A DNA stretch of 64,000 bases from Planctomycetota bacterium (lineage in GTDB: Bacteria; Planctomycetota; Phycisphaerae; WQYP01): positions 1 to 64,000 of the forward strand of contig JAJZDN010000012.1 of the NCBI GenBank assembly GCA_021805985.1. The letters run 5' to 3'. Below the pieces are notes generated by a model. The model was not told the DNA's origin, made no database searches, and saw only the letters and a program-made list of their open reading frames with translations. The position numbers and the translations under genes were made by a program. This document shows positions 8,750-19,040 of this stretch, one piece after another. How positions within the stretch are numbered: position 1 is the stretch's first letter; each line of letters starts with the position of its first letter.

Positions 8750-10003
8750 TCACCGCTGATCTCCAATCTTTAATTGAACCTGCTGCAAAAGCCAGCGGGC
8801 CACTGTTGTTGCGGCATCGGGGCGAGCCTGGCTGTGCGCCGCAAGCGACATTTCTCCCAGCCGGTCAGTTTCCGTGAGTAACCGCATGAGCACTGGCTTA
8901 AGATCGGCGGCGTTGCGCGCGGGATTTTTACTATCGCGCACGAGAACCGCAGAACCGGCAGCACAGAGTTTTTCCGCGTTGGCCTGCTGATGATGATCTT
9001 TATGGAACGGATACGGCATAAGAATTGCTGGTACACCCATGCATGATAATTCCGCGCACGTGCCGGCACCCGCACGCGCAATGGCCAAATCGGCCATGGA
9101 CCACACTGCGGCCATATCATCGCAATAATCCAGGATTTTCCATTGAACTTGTGGCCAGCGGCCCGCCAGAGTCTGTAACTCGGCCGCATGGTCCAAGCCT
9201 GTAAGATGCAAAATCTGCCACTGCGAACCGCCCGCCCCATTCAGAAGATGTTGCATTTCGGGATCACTTAGCAATATCGCGACCGCATGATTGATGCTTT
9301 GCGCTCCCAGCGAGGCACCGGTAACCACCAGAGTTTTTCGATTGGGGTCCAAAGCGAGTTTTCCCGCTGCAACTGACCGATTTATTTTCACCAGCGACGC
9401 CCGGACGGGACAGCCTGCAACCTGCACGCGATCCGCATATTTCTGTGCGGATCGACCCATGGTCCATTGTGAAAAAATGACATTAGCCCGTCCCATCAAA
9501 AATCGATTAGCCCGCCCCGCCAGTGCATCGGGATTCAACAAGCCAACCGGTATATTTATTCTTGCCGCTTCGTAAGAAGCCGGCCCCGCCGCGTATCCAC
9601 CTAATGCCAGCACCGTGGCCACCTGATGCGAAGCAAAAAAATCCCGCCAGTACCGACAAGACTTTTGCCAAGCCGTATAAAACGCCGGCCACTTCCAAGG
9701 ATTGGTGGAAAACGGCTTAACGTCCTGTTGAATATAATCCGCACCGGCCGCACCGAGCAGCCGCTGATCAATTTTTCGCGGCGTGGCAGCCCAGATAATT
9801 TTGAGCGGCTGGCCAGCGGAGGAAAGCAGTTCGTCCAATCGCTGTGCCACTGCAAGTCCGGGATATAAGTGCCCCCCGGTGCCTCCCCCTGCCATAATCA
9901 CGTACACGAGATCTTTACAGGGCAGTGCGGATATTCCCAAACCCGCCGAAGTTCCATCTCGTGTCGGCACTGCCGCATGGCCGCCGGTACTAGCAAGATT
10001 CAT
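8750..10003 (-). CDS. murG: UDP-N-acetylglucosamine--N-acetylmuramyl-(pentapeptide) pyrophosphoryl-undecaprenol transferase
   Basis: 417 aa GT28 glycosyltransferase that makes lipid II at the inner face of the membrane. MAGGGTGGHLYPGLAVAQ is the N-terminal nucleotide loop; GGYAAGPASYEAA and VTGASLGAQSINHAV are family motifs; the donor-site block ADLAIARAGAGTCAELSCMGVPAILMPYPFHKDHHQQANAEKL is clear. About 36 extra N-terminal residues precede the loop. Its ATG overlaps the TGA of ftsW (ATGA), so the two are coupled. Confidence 0.95.
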   Translation of the reverse strand: MNLASTGGHAAVPTRDGTSAGLGISALPCKDLVYVIMAGGGTGGHLYPGLAVAQRLDELLSSAGQPLKIIWAATPRKIDQRLLGAAGADYIQQDVKPFSTNPWKWPAFYTAWQKSCRYWRDFFASHQVATVLALGGYAAGPASYEAARINIPVGLLNPDALAGRANRFLMGRANVIFSQWTMGRSAQKYADRVQVAGCPVRASLVKINRSVAAGKLALDPNRKTLVVTGASLGAQSINHAVAILLSDPEMQHLLNGAGGSQWQILHLTGLDHAAELQTLAGRWPQVQWKILDYCDDMAAVWSMADLAIARAGAGTCAELSCMGVPAILMPYPFHKDHHQQANAEKLCAAGSAVLVRDSKNPARNAADLKPVLMRLLTETDRLGEMSLAAHSQARPDAATTVARWLLQQVQLKIGDQR

Positions 10004-11353
10004 AGCGCACCGGCCCCGGCGGGTTCTTTTTCCGCCAAGTTAAATTCCAGAGGCGCACGGCCAGCGGAACTTTCATTACTGTGCCGCACCCCTGCTTCCA
10101 GCCGATTCACCCGCTCTACGCTCATCACCAGGCCAATGGCTCCAGCGGTAAGAATCCAGCCAGTTCCACCGGATGAAATCAGCGGTAGCGCAATTCCCTT
10201 GGTGGGCACGGTAACCGTCACGACCGCGATATTCATCGCCGCCTGCAAGCCAATCATGCCGGTGCAACCGAATGCAATGAGTTTACCAAATAAATCCCGC
10301 GCCCTTCGCCCTGTCTGCCAACCGGAAAACAGCAGCGTGAGATACAACAAAATCACCATCATGCATCCGAAAAAGCCGAGTTCCTCGGCGATCAGGCTGA
10401 AGATAAAATCGGTGTTATCTTCCGGCAGATAGCCCATTTTCTGAATGCCGTCACCCAAGCCGCGGCCCCAAAATCCGCCGCTGGCGAAGGATAAAAGCGA
10501 TTGAATGGGGTTGTATCCCGCGCCTTTTGGGTCTAAATGCGGATGCATGAAAATCATCAGGCGTTCGCGGCGATAGGGGTACATGCCAAACTGCGAAGTA
10601 AAGCACCACCAGCGCCGGGGGCAGCAGCATGGCAATATGCCACCAGCGACACCCAGCCATTAACATCAGCAGAACAGCGATTCCGGCAACCAGAGCGGCT
10701 GTGCCGAAATCCTCTTTTAATATCAAAGCACTGGTCGCCCCCACCACCACCATGAGGGGAACAAATCCCTTCCAGAAATTGCGAATCTGCTCTCCCTTAT
10801 GTACCGCATAGGCACTGATAAACAACACCAGCGACCATTTGGCGAGTTCCGAGGGTTCAAAGCTCAGGGCATGAGAACCAATGCGCAACATCAGCCAGCG
10901 CTTGGCACCGTTAATATCCGTGCCCAGTCGCGTGAGCACCAGGGCCAGGCATATTAAACTCACCAGCACCAGCATCGCCGGTGCCGAGCGCATCAAGCTT
11001 CTGCCAATGAGGCGACGATAGTCCAGACGCCATAAAAACACGAGCAGAACCATCGCCAGCACGGCGTGAACAGCCTCGACATTCAGAACCAGTCGGACAA
11101 AATAGTCATGAACTAAATGGCCGATGCGGGCATCAGCGCTTTGGGTCATCAGCAGGCCCACGCCTAACAGGGCCATGCACACCGCGAGCATGAGTTGGTC
11201 ATAGGTTAAGGACACGGGGCTTAGCTGCACAGTGAATCGCCGAGGAGGCGGCATCACCGAAATATCCGGCATGGACTGCGCAGACTTGCGGTCGCCCTTC
11301 GCCCAGGCTACGCGGGTTGGCCAATTGATTAAATTACGGAACCTGGCCATCAC
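10000..11353 (-). CDS. ftsW: Lipid II polymerase/division protein FtsW, interrupted by a one-base frameshift
   Basis: SEDS-family septal peptidoglycan glycosyltransferase with about ten membrane helices. The first part reads to ...LVVLYFAVWHVP, then the frame breaks and continues as YRRERLMIFMHPHLDPKGAGYNPIQS...ISSGGTGW. A run of four C (plus strand G at 10576-10579) lies exactly at the break. With three C the protein reads VWHVPYRRERLMIF without interruption, matching the family. The span is 1354 bp, one more than a multiple of three, which would give 450 aa. A sequencing or assembly error is most likely, because ftsW is normally needed for division. murG follows with ATGA overlap. Confidence 0.9.
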
Positions 11354-11829
11354 GCCACCCCCCCGCCTGGAAAAAAATCAACCACATCGGCGCCCACCGG
11401 GTTGCACGAATCAGATAATAGATAGTGCTGTAACACGTTCACGCCGCAGCCAAATCCATGCCGCCAATTAAGAAACGTCCTTGTTCCCCGCCGCTGGAAC
11501 GCCCAGTACGCGAGACTCGGGGCGAACCGGCCCGTTCAAGACCGATAAGCGCATATAGTATAAACATATTTTCGTAGATTGCGGCACTCCAGCATCAGTT
11601 TTTCTTCTGGTTTTTTTGTTAAGCTGCCACGGCGATGGCTTTTTCCATGAAAACGACTGCCGGCTTTTGAGCTGGGCGCAGTGGATGCAAATTACCATTC
11701 GTTGTATTATGCATCCACAAACAGGGTGAAGCGTTGCGAAACTGTGGATGCCTAAGCGAGATGTGATCTCTTCAGGACATTACCTCTGCAGCGAGAACGG
11801 CTCATCACCGACAGTCATAGGAGAAACGA
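11354..11829. other. Divergent intergenic region between ftsW and the GH3 gene
   Basis: 476 bp without a convincing gene. It must hold the promoters of the dcw-type cluster (leftward) and of the GH3 gene (rightward). A 76-codon minus-strand frame at 11468-11698 looks non-coding. I found no clear repeat or RNA. Confidence 0.4.
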
Positions 11830-14373
11830 ATGATGCGTACGGTTTTCATGCGGGTCGCAGCGGCTTTTGGCGCCTTGGCGGCATTGACTTTCGCGGGCAC
11901 CAGTCTTTCCCGTGCAGGCGGCGCGGGTGAATATATTCGCACCGGCCTGACTCCCGCGCAGGTAGAATCGCAGGCCGACGCGCTGCTTGCCAAGCTAACT
12001 CTAAAAGAAAAAATTCACCTTTTGGCGGGCAACGGCAGCATGTGCACGCGACAGGTTCCCGAACTGGGAATTCCCCGCTTAAATATGAGCGATGCTTCCC
12101 AAGGCGTACGCGTATACGGTCCATCCACAGCGTATCCCGCATCGGTGTGCCTGGCGGCAACCTGGAACCCGAAACTGGCGAGGCACGTAGGCCGTGCTTT
12201 AGGCTCTGATGCATTGGCGCGGGGCGTTAACATCATCTTAGGCCCCGGCATTAACCTCATGCGTGAACCGCAAGACGGACGCAATTTTGAGTTTGTGGGT
12301 GAAGATCCCTATTTGGCGGGGCAACTTATTGCCCCGTGGATTCGTGGCATGCAGTCCGTCGGGGTGGCGGCTTGTGCCAAACATTTTGCTGCCAATGAGC
12401 AGGAAACCAATCGGATGTCGATTGACTGTATTGTCAGTCGTCGGGCTTTGGAGGAAATCTATCTGCCGCCATTTCGTGCGGCAGTCCGACAGGGGCATGT
12501 CTGGACCGTTATGGCCGCTTATAACCAGCTCAATGGATATCATTGTACCGCAAGCCGCTATCTTCTCACCGATGTGCTGCGCCACCAATGGGGCTTTAAG
12601 GGTGTACTGATGTCCGACTGGGGGGCCACGCATGATACCGTTGGCCCGATGGCCGCCGGGTTGGACTTGGAAATGCCGGACAATCAGTATTATAACTATT
12701 CGACCATTAAGCCGCTGGTAAAAACCAAGCAGATCACGGTTCATGAAATTAATACCCATGTCCGAAGATTGCTGCGCATGATGATCGCCATGGGCTTCAC
12801 GAAGAAGCGCGTTGAAGATCAAAGCATTCCATTAAATAATCCCAAAAGTGCAGCTACAGCTTTTCAGGTGGCTGCCGAAGGTACGGTTTTACTGAAAAAC
12901 AAGGGCGGGATTCTTCCGCTGCATAGTTCCAGGCTTCATACGATCGCCGTTATCGGCCCGATGGCCACTCCGGCGATCTGGACCGGCGGCGGCAGCGGCT
13001 ATGCCCCGTCGATTATCAACCCGGTAAGCATGTTGTCCGCGATTCGTCAGGCGGCTGCCGGGTCGGCAATCAAAGTCATTCGCATCCCGTTTAACAAAAG
13101 GCTTTCACGATTCTGGGGCTTGGGTGAATATCAAACTCCACAGGGCAAGCCCGGCCTGAAGGCCGAATATTTCGACAACGACCGTCTTGCCGGCAAACCG
13201 GTGATGACCCGTATTGATAAGCGCATCGCCTTTAACTGGGGACAGTTTTATCCCGTGGAAACGCAGAATCGCCATTTTTCCGTCCGCTGGACTGGAACCA
13301 TTACCGCCAAAGCCAGCGGCACCTATCTCTTTGAAGCCGCCGCTGCCGATCCGTGCCGCGTCTACCTGAATGGAAAACGCATTATCAAAATCGGTCGCTG
13401 GCAAAACGCCTTTACCAAAAAGCTCAAGGGTATTACCCTTTCGGCGGGGAAAACCTATCGCCTGCGGGTAGAATATTTTGGTTCCCACTGGAATGCGGAA
13501 ATGGAGTTTGGTTATCTACCGGAAGGCAATAACCTACTGACCGCCGCACAGAAAAAAATCATCAAACACGCGGATGTGGTCATAGCCTGTATGGGTTACG
13601 GCCCCAATATGGAACACGAAGGAGCGGATCATACCTATCACCTCTGGGCACCGCAGGATCAGTATCTGCGGGAAGCAGCGGGAATTAATCCACATACCAT
13701 TGTGGTACTCAACGCCGGAGCCGATGTCGGCATGGCACCATGGATTCACCGTGTCGCCGGCCTGGTAGACGCGTGGTACCCGGGTGAAAACGGAAACACC
13801 GCAGTGGCCGATATTTTGTTTGGAAAAATTGATCCAAGTGGTCGTCTGCCCGACACCTTTGCGAAACATTGGCGAGATGATGCCGCGTATGGCCACTTTC
13901 CGGGTCATGACGGACAAGTGCTGTTTGATGAAGGCATTTATGTAGGCTATCGCTGGTTTGACAAAAGGCATATTCAACCCCGTTTCTGCTTTGGCGATGG
14001 GCTTTCTTACACCACATTTTCTTTTGGAGCTTTAACGGTGACTTCCAAGGGCGCAGGCAAAAATCGCGTGATAGACGTGGCCGTGCCGGTTACCAACACC
14101 GGCAAGATGGCCGGGGCCCAAGTCGTGCAACTTTATGTACGCCCTCTGGAAGATCGTGCGAACCGATGTGTTCAGACCCTGCGGGCATTCGCACGCGTAA
14201 ATCTTAAAGCAGGCCAGACGGCAACCGCCCATCTGCATTTGCATTGGAAAGATTTCGCCTATTTTGATTCCGGTCGAAATACCTGGCAAGTTCCCTCCGG
14301 CAAATATCAACTTGCGGTGGGTTCCTCGAGCCGGGATACACCCTCTACAGCCACTGTGCATATCAGGGAGTAA
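11830..14373 (+). CDS. Secreted GH3 beta-glucosidase with PA14 insert
   Basis: 847 aa with an N-terminal signal peptide (hydrophobic 8-25). The GH3 N-domain contains GPGINLMREPQDGRNFEFVGEDPYL and CAKHFAANEQETNR. The catalytic nucleophile is Asp263 in VLMSDWGATHD. A PA14 carbohydrate-binding insert spans about 440-570 (FSVRWTGTITAKASGTYLFEA), followed by the GH3 C-domain (GYGPNMEHEGADHTY, WYPGENGNTAVADILFGKIDPSGRLPDTF) and a fibronectin-III-like end. It hydrolyses terminal beta-glucosides from oligosaccharides. AGGAG lies 7 nt before the ATG. A paralogue with the same layout is at 44042-46624. Confidence 0.93.
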   Translation: MMRTVFMRVAAAFGALAALTFAGTSLSRAGGAGEYIRTGLTPAQVESQADALLAKLTLKEKIHLLAGNGSMCTRQVPELGIPRLNMSDASQGVRVYGPSTAYPASVCLAATWNPKLARHVGRALGSDALARGVNIILGPGINLMREPQDGRNFEFVGEDPYLAGQLIAPWIRGMQSVGVAACAKHFAANEQETNRMSIDCIVSRRALEEIYLPPFRAAVRQGHVWTVMAAYNQLNGYHCTASRYLLTDVLRHQWGFKGVLMSDWGATHDTVGPMAAGLDLEMPDNQYYNYSTIKPLVKTKQITVHEINTHVRRLLRMMIAMGFTKKRVEDQSIPLNNPKSAATAFQVAAEGTVLLKNKGGILPLHSSRLHTIAVIGPMATPAIWTGGGSGYAPSIINPVSMLSAIRQAAAGSAIKVIRIPFNKRLSRFWGLGEYQTPQGKPGLKAEYFDNDRLAGKPVMTRIDKRIAFNWGQFYPVETQNRHFSVRWTGTITAKASGTYLFEAAAADPCRVYLNGKRIIKIGRWQNAFTKKLKGITLSAGKTYRLRVEYFGSHWNAEMEFGYLPEGNNLLTAAQKKIIKHADVVIACMGYGPNMEHEGADHTYHLWAPQDQYLREAAGINPHTIVVLNAGADVGMAPWIHRVAGLVDAWYPGENGNTAVADILFGKIDPSGRLPDTFAKHWRDDAAYGHFPGHDGQVLFDEGIYVGYRWFDKRHIQPRFCFGDGLSYTTFSFGALTVTSKGAGKNRVIDVAVPVTNTGKMAGAQVVQLYVRPLEDRANRCVQTLRAFARVNLKAGQTATAHLHLHWKDFAYFDSGRNTWQVPSGKYQLAVGSSSRDTPSTATVHIRE

Positions 14374-14377
14374 TCGG

Positions 14378-15037
14378 GTGCTGTTGGCCATTACGATACA
14401 GCATTTTGCGGCCCGCTATGCGGCAATGCTTCAATCGTGGTCCAAACTGCTGTGGATATGGGATATTGCCCTTCTTATCCTCGGGCTGGTATTCCTGTCT
14501 TGCGCCCGACGGAGCTATCGGACATTAATTATGGCCAACTGCGCCGCGCTGGGATGGTACCTGGCGATGTTTCTGGCCCATTGGTCCTGGATCGCCGGAG
14601 CTGTTGCGGCGTTGGTAGGCACGGTGCTGGGAGTGCTGCTGGTGCCGATGATGCGCGTGGCACTATTTATTCTTGGAGCCATCGCCGGCGGAGCTGCGGG
14701 GGTGGCGCTTTGGCATGTATTTAAGGAACCTCCGGATTACCGCTGGGTGCCGGCCATTCTGGGAGTGATTGTATTAGGCGTGGCGGGGTTGTATATATTT
14801 GAAGCCTGTGCGGTGCTCATTTGCACGCTGGAAGGAGCTTTGATGATTGTCATCGGAGCTACCGGATTAATTATGCGGTACGGCACGGCAAATTTGCGGG
14901 ATGCCTTTGTGGCCAATGTGGCCAAGCAACCAACTAATCTTCTGGCGATTATCATTGGTATTTGCTGTGTGGGAATTTTAGTGCAGTTGGCGTGGGCCGC
15001 CCATGAAAAAGAGAAAGAAAAAGCCGCCAACGAGTAA
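14378..15037 (+). CDS. Multi-pass membrane protein (TMEM198/DUF4203-like, tentative)
   Basis: 219 aa with about six or seven hydrophobic segments separated by short loops. One segment is Gly/Ala-rich (FILGAIAGGAAGVALW), and the C-terminus is charged (AAHEKEKEKAANE). This resembles the DUF4203/TMEM198 type, but I am not certain and its function is unknown. The GTG at 14378 is chosen because it follows the GH3 stop by 4 bp and has GGAG upstream. It is probably co-transcribed with the GH3 gene. Confidence 0.6.
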   Translation: MLLAITIQHFAARYAAMLQSWSKLLWIWDIALLILGLVFLSCARRSYRTLIMANCAALGWYLAMFLAHWSWIAGAVAALVGTVLGVLLVPMMRVALFILGAIAGGAAGVALWHVFKEPPDYRWVPAILGVIVLGVAGLYIFEACAVLICTLEGALMIVIGATGLIMRYGTANLRDAFVANVAKQPTNLLAIIIGICCVGILVQLAWAAHEKEKEKAANE

Positions 15038-15091
15038 CCTATATACTACAGATCCCTGCACGCCAGTGCCGGAATCAATACAAGGATCAGC

Positions 15092-15886
15092 ATGAAACGT
15101 CAGCCTTTAAATCCCATGATACCTCTGTTAGCCGTTGAGCCACTGGGGTTGGATTTGCGAACCACAGCGAAAAGTGCACAGAAGTGGGGCTTTGGCGGCT
15201 TGGCCATTGGGATCGGCCACCAGGAAATTCATGCCAAAACCTTTGGTCAAACCGCCCAACGACACTTTAAACAAATTCTCTCATCCCACGGCCTGCTCCT
15301 GGGGGCCTTGCGCGTCGGCGTGGGAAAGGCCGGTGCCTTTGACTCGGCAACATCGCAGAAACTGCTTGATGATGCTCTAACGGCTTGCGAAATGGCCCAT
15401 CGCCTGCAAATATCTGTCATATCCATTTATATTGGTGAACCGAAGGATGATCAGAAGATCGCAGGCGATGTCGCGGAAATATTTCAACGCCTGGCGGAAC
15501 ATGCGGATCGCACCGGTGTTATTGCGGCACTTTCCTGCGGTCAAAGCCCCTGGCTGCTCAACCTTCTATCCAGCATGGATGCACCATCTCTAGCGGCCAA
15601 TTTGGATTCGGCGCGGGTGGTTGCCGGCGGCGGCTCACCTCGGGAGGCCGCCGAGATGTTAGCCGGGCGTATAGCACTATGGACCTGCACCGATGCCCTG
15701 CGCAACGGTTCAAATGTTCAGATGACACCGCTGGGTTCCGGCCAAGCCGAGAGCCGGGAAGTAGTGACCATATTGCAGGATCAGGACTTTACCGGGCCGA
15801 TTATTATAGATGTCCGTGATTTACCGCACCCGGCTCAAGCCGCCGAGCAGGCCCGTAGTCAGCTTCAAGAGTGGATTGTAAAATGA
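15092..15886 (+). CDS. Sugar phosphate isomerase/epimerase-like TIM-barrel protein
   Basis: 264 aa soluble protein with the layout of the xylose isomerase-like TIM-barrel family (AP endonuclease 2 fold). Alternating strands include GFGGLAIGIG, LLGALRVGVG, ISVISIYIG, AALSCGQ, SLAANLDSARVV and FTGPIIIDV. Metal ligands are less clear than in typical members, so activity on a sugar is a guess. It overlaps the biotin ligase gene by four bases (ATGA) and is likely co-expressed with it. Confidence 0.65.
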   Translation: MKRQPLNPMIPLLAVEPLGLDLRTTAKSAQKWGFGGLAIGIGHQEIHAKTFGQTAQRHFKQILSSHGLLLGALRVGVGKAGAFDSATSQKLLDDALTACEMAHRLQISVISIYIGEPKDDQKIAGDVAEIFQRLAEHADRTGVIAALSCGQSPWLLNLLSSMDAPSLAANLDSARVVAGGGSPREAAEMLAGRIALWTCTDALRNGSNVQMTPLGSGQAESREVVTILQDQDFTGPIIIDVRDLPHPAQAAEQARSQLQEWIVK

Positions 15887-16719
15887 GTGAGCGTGTCATC
15901 AGTGAAGTGACTTATCTGGGCACCGTGGAATCCACACAGGATATCGCCAAAGCCCACGCCAAGAAGTTGGTGCTCTCCGACCATCCATTAGGGTTTCCCC
16001 GGCAATTTTATGTGGCCGAACGGCAGACCCAGGGCCGAGGACAGCATGGCCGCGCGTGGATCAGCCCAGACGGTGGGATCTATTTAAGCGCTGTGTTCCC
16101 CGACGTCCCGCAGTATATGCACCGCTATATCCCTTTGGTTGCCGGCCTGGCGATAACCCGATTGCTCATGCGGCCATGGTTTCCATCCCCGTGGTTGCCC
16201 GGCCGTCCAAAACCCGATATTGCCTTTACTAATGTGCACGTGCGTTGGCCTAATGACGTGCTATTTAACGGAAAAAAAATTGCCGGAGTACTCTCGGAAA
16301 GTATCACGATGGGACAGCGGGCGGTGGCCGTGGTCGGCGTGGGAATGAATGTCAACGCCGATCCCGCCGCTTCAAACCCGGCATTGCGTGAGTTTTCCAC
16401 CTCGCTGGCAAGCGAGCTTGGAAGTCCGGTCGATAAAATAAAAGTCAATAACGCCCTGCTTCATAATCTTGAGGAATGTATTGGCGATCTCACCAGCGGA
16501 CGGTGGCCTGCGCTGCATCGTGAAATCTCCGATCGGGATTATCTGCGCGGTCGCTCGGTAGAGATTTCCACCGATGACCACGTTCAGTGCGGTACCGGTG
16601 CCGGCATCGCTGATGATGGAGCACTCCTGCTGCAGGTTCCCACGCAGCGTGAACCAGCAGCATTTTATGGCGGTACGATCTGCACCGTGGACGGCCGCCC
16701 CATCCGTCCACCCTCTTAA
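15883..16719 (+). CDS. birA: Biotin--[acetyl-CoA-carboxylase] ligase
   Basis: 278 aa cytoplasmic enzyme that attaches biotin to carrier proteins. Motifs seen are STQDIAKAHAK, the biotinyl-AMP loop RQTQGRGQHGRAWISPDGGIYLS, VRWPNDVLFNGKKIAGVLSE, VVGVGMNVN and a C-terminal SH3-like domain. There is no N-terminal HTH, so it is a monofunctional ligase rather than a repressor. The start at 15883 overlaps the preceding stop. Confidence 0.92.
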   Translation: MSERVISEVTYLGTVESTQDIAKAHAKKLVLSDHPLGFPRQFYVAERQTQGRGQHGRAWISPDGGIYLSAVFPDVPQYMHRYIPLVAGLAITRLLMRPWFPSPWLPGRPKPDIAFTNVHVRWPNDVLFNGKKIAGVLSESITMGQRAVAVVGVGMNVNADPAASNPALREFSTSLASELGSPVDKIKVNNALLHNLEECIGDLTSGRWPALHREISDRDYLRGRSVEISTDDHVQCGTGAGIADDGALLLQVPTQREPAAFYGGTICTVDGRPIRPPS

Positions 16720-16756
16720 AAGGTACCTTTGTTTTGAAAGATTCCAAGTTAAGACG

Positions 16757-17314
16757 TTAAGACGCGTCGAGGAATCGTAAGGGGGCGTGTTTCCATTCGC
16801 CGGCGTAATCTACGCCGATGCGCGGGGTGCTGATGATGCGTGGCTTATGCTGCGTTCTTTTCATGATATAAAAATCTTCACCGGTCATATCCATTCCGCG
16901 GTCGGCCAGCGTTACGCCAAATGCTCGCGCCAACTTTCCCGGCCCGGAAAGATCCACTTTCCAACCATCCAGCGGAAGCGCCCCGCGCAGCAGCACCGCC
17001 TGTGGATCATCTTCGTGACTGGCTACAATATTGAGCATGTAATACATGCCGTAGATCAGGTAAACATAGGCGTAGCCTGCTGGCCCGAACATAGTTTCAG
17101 TGCGTTTTGTGCGTCCCTTAGAAGCGTGCGAGGCCAGGTCGTGCGGGCCGACATAAGCTTCCGTTTCGATAATGCGGGCGGCGTAACGCACCGAGTTGAT
17201 CGTGCGCACCAGCGTACAACCAATGAGTTCGGGCGCTACAACATCGGCCCCTCGCCGAAAAAATGAGCGTCGCAGTTTAGCACTGTTGGAGGTGCTCAAT
17301 GTCGCCCTCCGCAA
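16757..17314 (-). CDS. DNA-3-methyladenine glycosylase (Mpg/AAG family)
   Basis: 185 aa monofunctional glycosylase that removes alkylated purines in base excision repair. Family motifs: IGCTLVR, RIIETEAYVGPHDLASHASKGRTKRTETMFGPAGYAYVYLIYGMYYMLNIV (catalytic Glu in ETEAY), AVLLRGALP and GPGKLARAFGVT. Length fits bacterial AAG proteins. It is convergent with birA and sits 12 bp after the permease gene on the same strand. Confidence 0.94.
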   Translation of the reverse strand: MRRATLSTSNSAKLRRSFFRRGADVVAPELIGCTLVRTINSVRYAARIIETEAYVGPHDLASHASKGRTKRTETMFGPAGYAYVYLIYGMYYMLNIVASHEDDPQAVLLRGALPLDGWKVDLSGPGKLARAFGVTLADRGMDMTGEDFYIMKRTQHKPRIISTPRIGVDYAGEWKHAPLRFLDAS

Positions 17315-17326
17315 CGATGCGTCCCC

Positions 17327-18787
17327 TCAAATGCCCCCGATTTGGACCGGCATATCTGCGGGAGCTGTCCAGGTCGTAGCGGTTCGATTTTTCCCCGCGC
17401 GGTAGCCATACAATCCATAAAACGCGATATATACATACGATATCATAGGCACCATAAATGAATACTGTATGCCGATATGGTCCGCCACAAATCCCTGTAA
17501 CGGCGGCAACAAAGCTCCACCGAGAATCGCCATAACCAAAAGTGAAGAACCCTGACTTTTCAACGATCCTAACCCGTCGATAGCCAGGGAGAATATGTTG
17601 GACCACATCACTGAATCAAACAGACCGATGCCTAAAATCGCCCAAATCGCCACAGCACCGCCCGATAGCATGCCGGTGAAAAGCAGGGCGATGATAATGA
17701 AACTAAAAAGTGCCAACATCCGCTGAGGACTGGAAGCTCCAAGAAAAAATGCTACCAGCATCAGCAGAAGCACTACGCCGTAATGCAAAGCATTTTCACG
17801 GCCAGAGATCTTCCAGATAACGGCAAAGGCCACTACCGGAAGTAATATCACCACGATATTGCGTAATTTCTTCTGGATGTCGCTTAGCGCAAAAGCCCCC
17901 ATAAACCGACCGATCATCAGGCCGCCCCAGTAAAACGCCAGAAACTTGGACGCTGCATCATGGCTAAGTCCGCCCAGTTTTGGCAAATGCAGGAAGTTAA
18001 TAATGGAACTGCCTACGCACACCTCGCCGCCGACATACATGAAAATCGCCAACATGCCCAGCACGGTGTGCGGATGCTTCAGGGCCCCAGCCCCGCGCGT
18101 GACATGTTCCGTGTTGGTGAAGTTGGGTAACTGGGCGAACATGAAACAAACCGCCAATATCAGAAATACCCCCCCCACGCACAGAAAGGGTATTTTTACG
18201 CTATCAACACCGTGGATGACCGGTCCTTTGAATACCGTAAACATCAATTTACCAGCAATAATCGGACCAATCGTTGTGCCAACGGAATTAAAAGCCTGCG
18301 ACAGATTCAACCGACTCGAGGCCGTGCGTTCCGGCCCCAAAATCGTAATGTACGGATTGGCGGCAATTTGCAGCATGGCAAATCCCAGACCTGCGACAAA
18401 TAAAGCTGTGAGAAAAAATGGATAGGAAATCATGATGGCCGCCGGATAAAACATGAGATATCCCGCAGCCGCAAGCAGCAGACCGATGATAACGCCGGTT
18501 TTGTAACCAATGCGGTTAATCGGATCGCCCCAAAACATAGAGATCAAATAATAGATCAGCGACCCTACGGCGTAAGCGCCAAAAAAGGCTGATTGGACCA
18601 ACATGGCTTGAAAATAATTCAGTGTAAAGGCGTCTCTGAAGCGCGGAATGAGAATGTCATTCCACACCGTCATGAATCCCCACATGAAAAACAGCACCGT
18701 CATGATGGTAAATGGGCCTCGATATGTCCGCTCTGGAGTATCTGAAGAAGCTCGCACTGACGCTCCGGGAATGCCGCCAATTGCCAT
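17327..18787 (-). CDS. FHS-family sugar:H+ symporter (fucose/glucose/galactose type)
   Basis: About 486 aa major facilitator with 12 predicted membrane helices. FFMWGFMTVWNDILIPRF in helix 1 and AANPYITILGPERTASSRLNLSQAFNSVGT in the middle are hallmarks of the FHS family (FucP/GluP-like). It imports monosaccharides, plausibly those released by the secreted glycosidases of this region. The ATG at 18787 has GAGGAAA upstream; an in-frame ATG at 18805 is possible. Confidence 0.92.
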   Translation of the reverse strand: MAIGGIPGASVRASSDTPERTYRGPFTIMTVLFFMWGFMTVWNDILIPRFRDAFTLNYFQAMLVQSAFFGAYAVGSLIYYLISMFWGDPINRIGYKTGVIIGLLLAAAGYLMFYPAAIMISYPFFLTALFVAGLGFAMLQIAANPYITILGPERTASSRLNLSQAFNSVGTTIGPIIAGKLMFTVFKGPVIHGVDSVKIPFLCVGGVFLILAVCFMFAQLPNFTNTEHVTRGAGALKHPHTVLGMLAIFMYVGGEVCVGSSIINFLHLPKLGGLSHDAASKFLAFYWGGLMIGRFMGAFALSDIQKKLRNIVVILLPVVAFAVIWKISGRENALHYGVVLLLMLVAFFLGASSPQRMLALFSFIIIALLFTGMLSGGAVAIWAILGIGLFDSVMWSNIFSLAIDGLGSLKSQGSSLLVMAILGGALLPPLQGFVADHIGIQYSFMVPMISYVYIAFYGLYGYRAGKNRTATTWTAPADMPVQIGGI

Positions 18788-19040
18788 AGTCTGGTTTCCT
18801 CGCATTGCTCGTTTGTTCCGGCGTCCTTGCCGTAACTGCGTACGGCAACTGCGCCTTGTTTAAGAGTCCGCTATGTTCCCTTGATTGGCGAATTTGTCAA
18901 GTAAAAAAAGAACTTCAAACAAGCACCAGTGACATTTCTACTGAAACAAGAACGACCGCAGAACTTCCTGCAAAACTTCCTTGACATTGCCCTAAAATCA
19001 TCATAACCTACAAATTAGATCAGATTAAAGGAGATTATTT

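Noticed and set aside
11468-11698. Small minus-strand gene upstream of ftsW
   Set aside because: No ribosome site, odd composition and no recognisable family.
12238-12822. 194-codon minus-strand frame inside the first GH3 gene
   Set aside because: A shadow frame of a long, clearly conserved glycosidase on the other strand.
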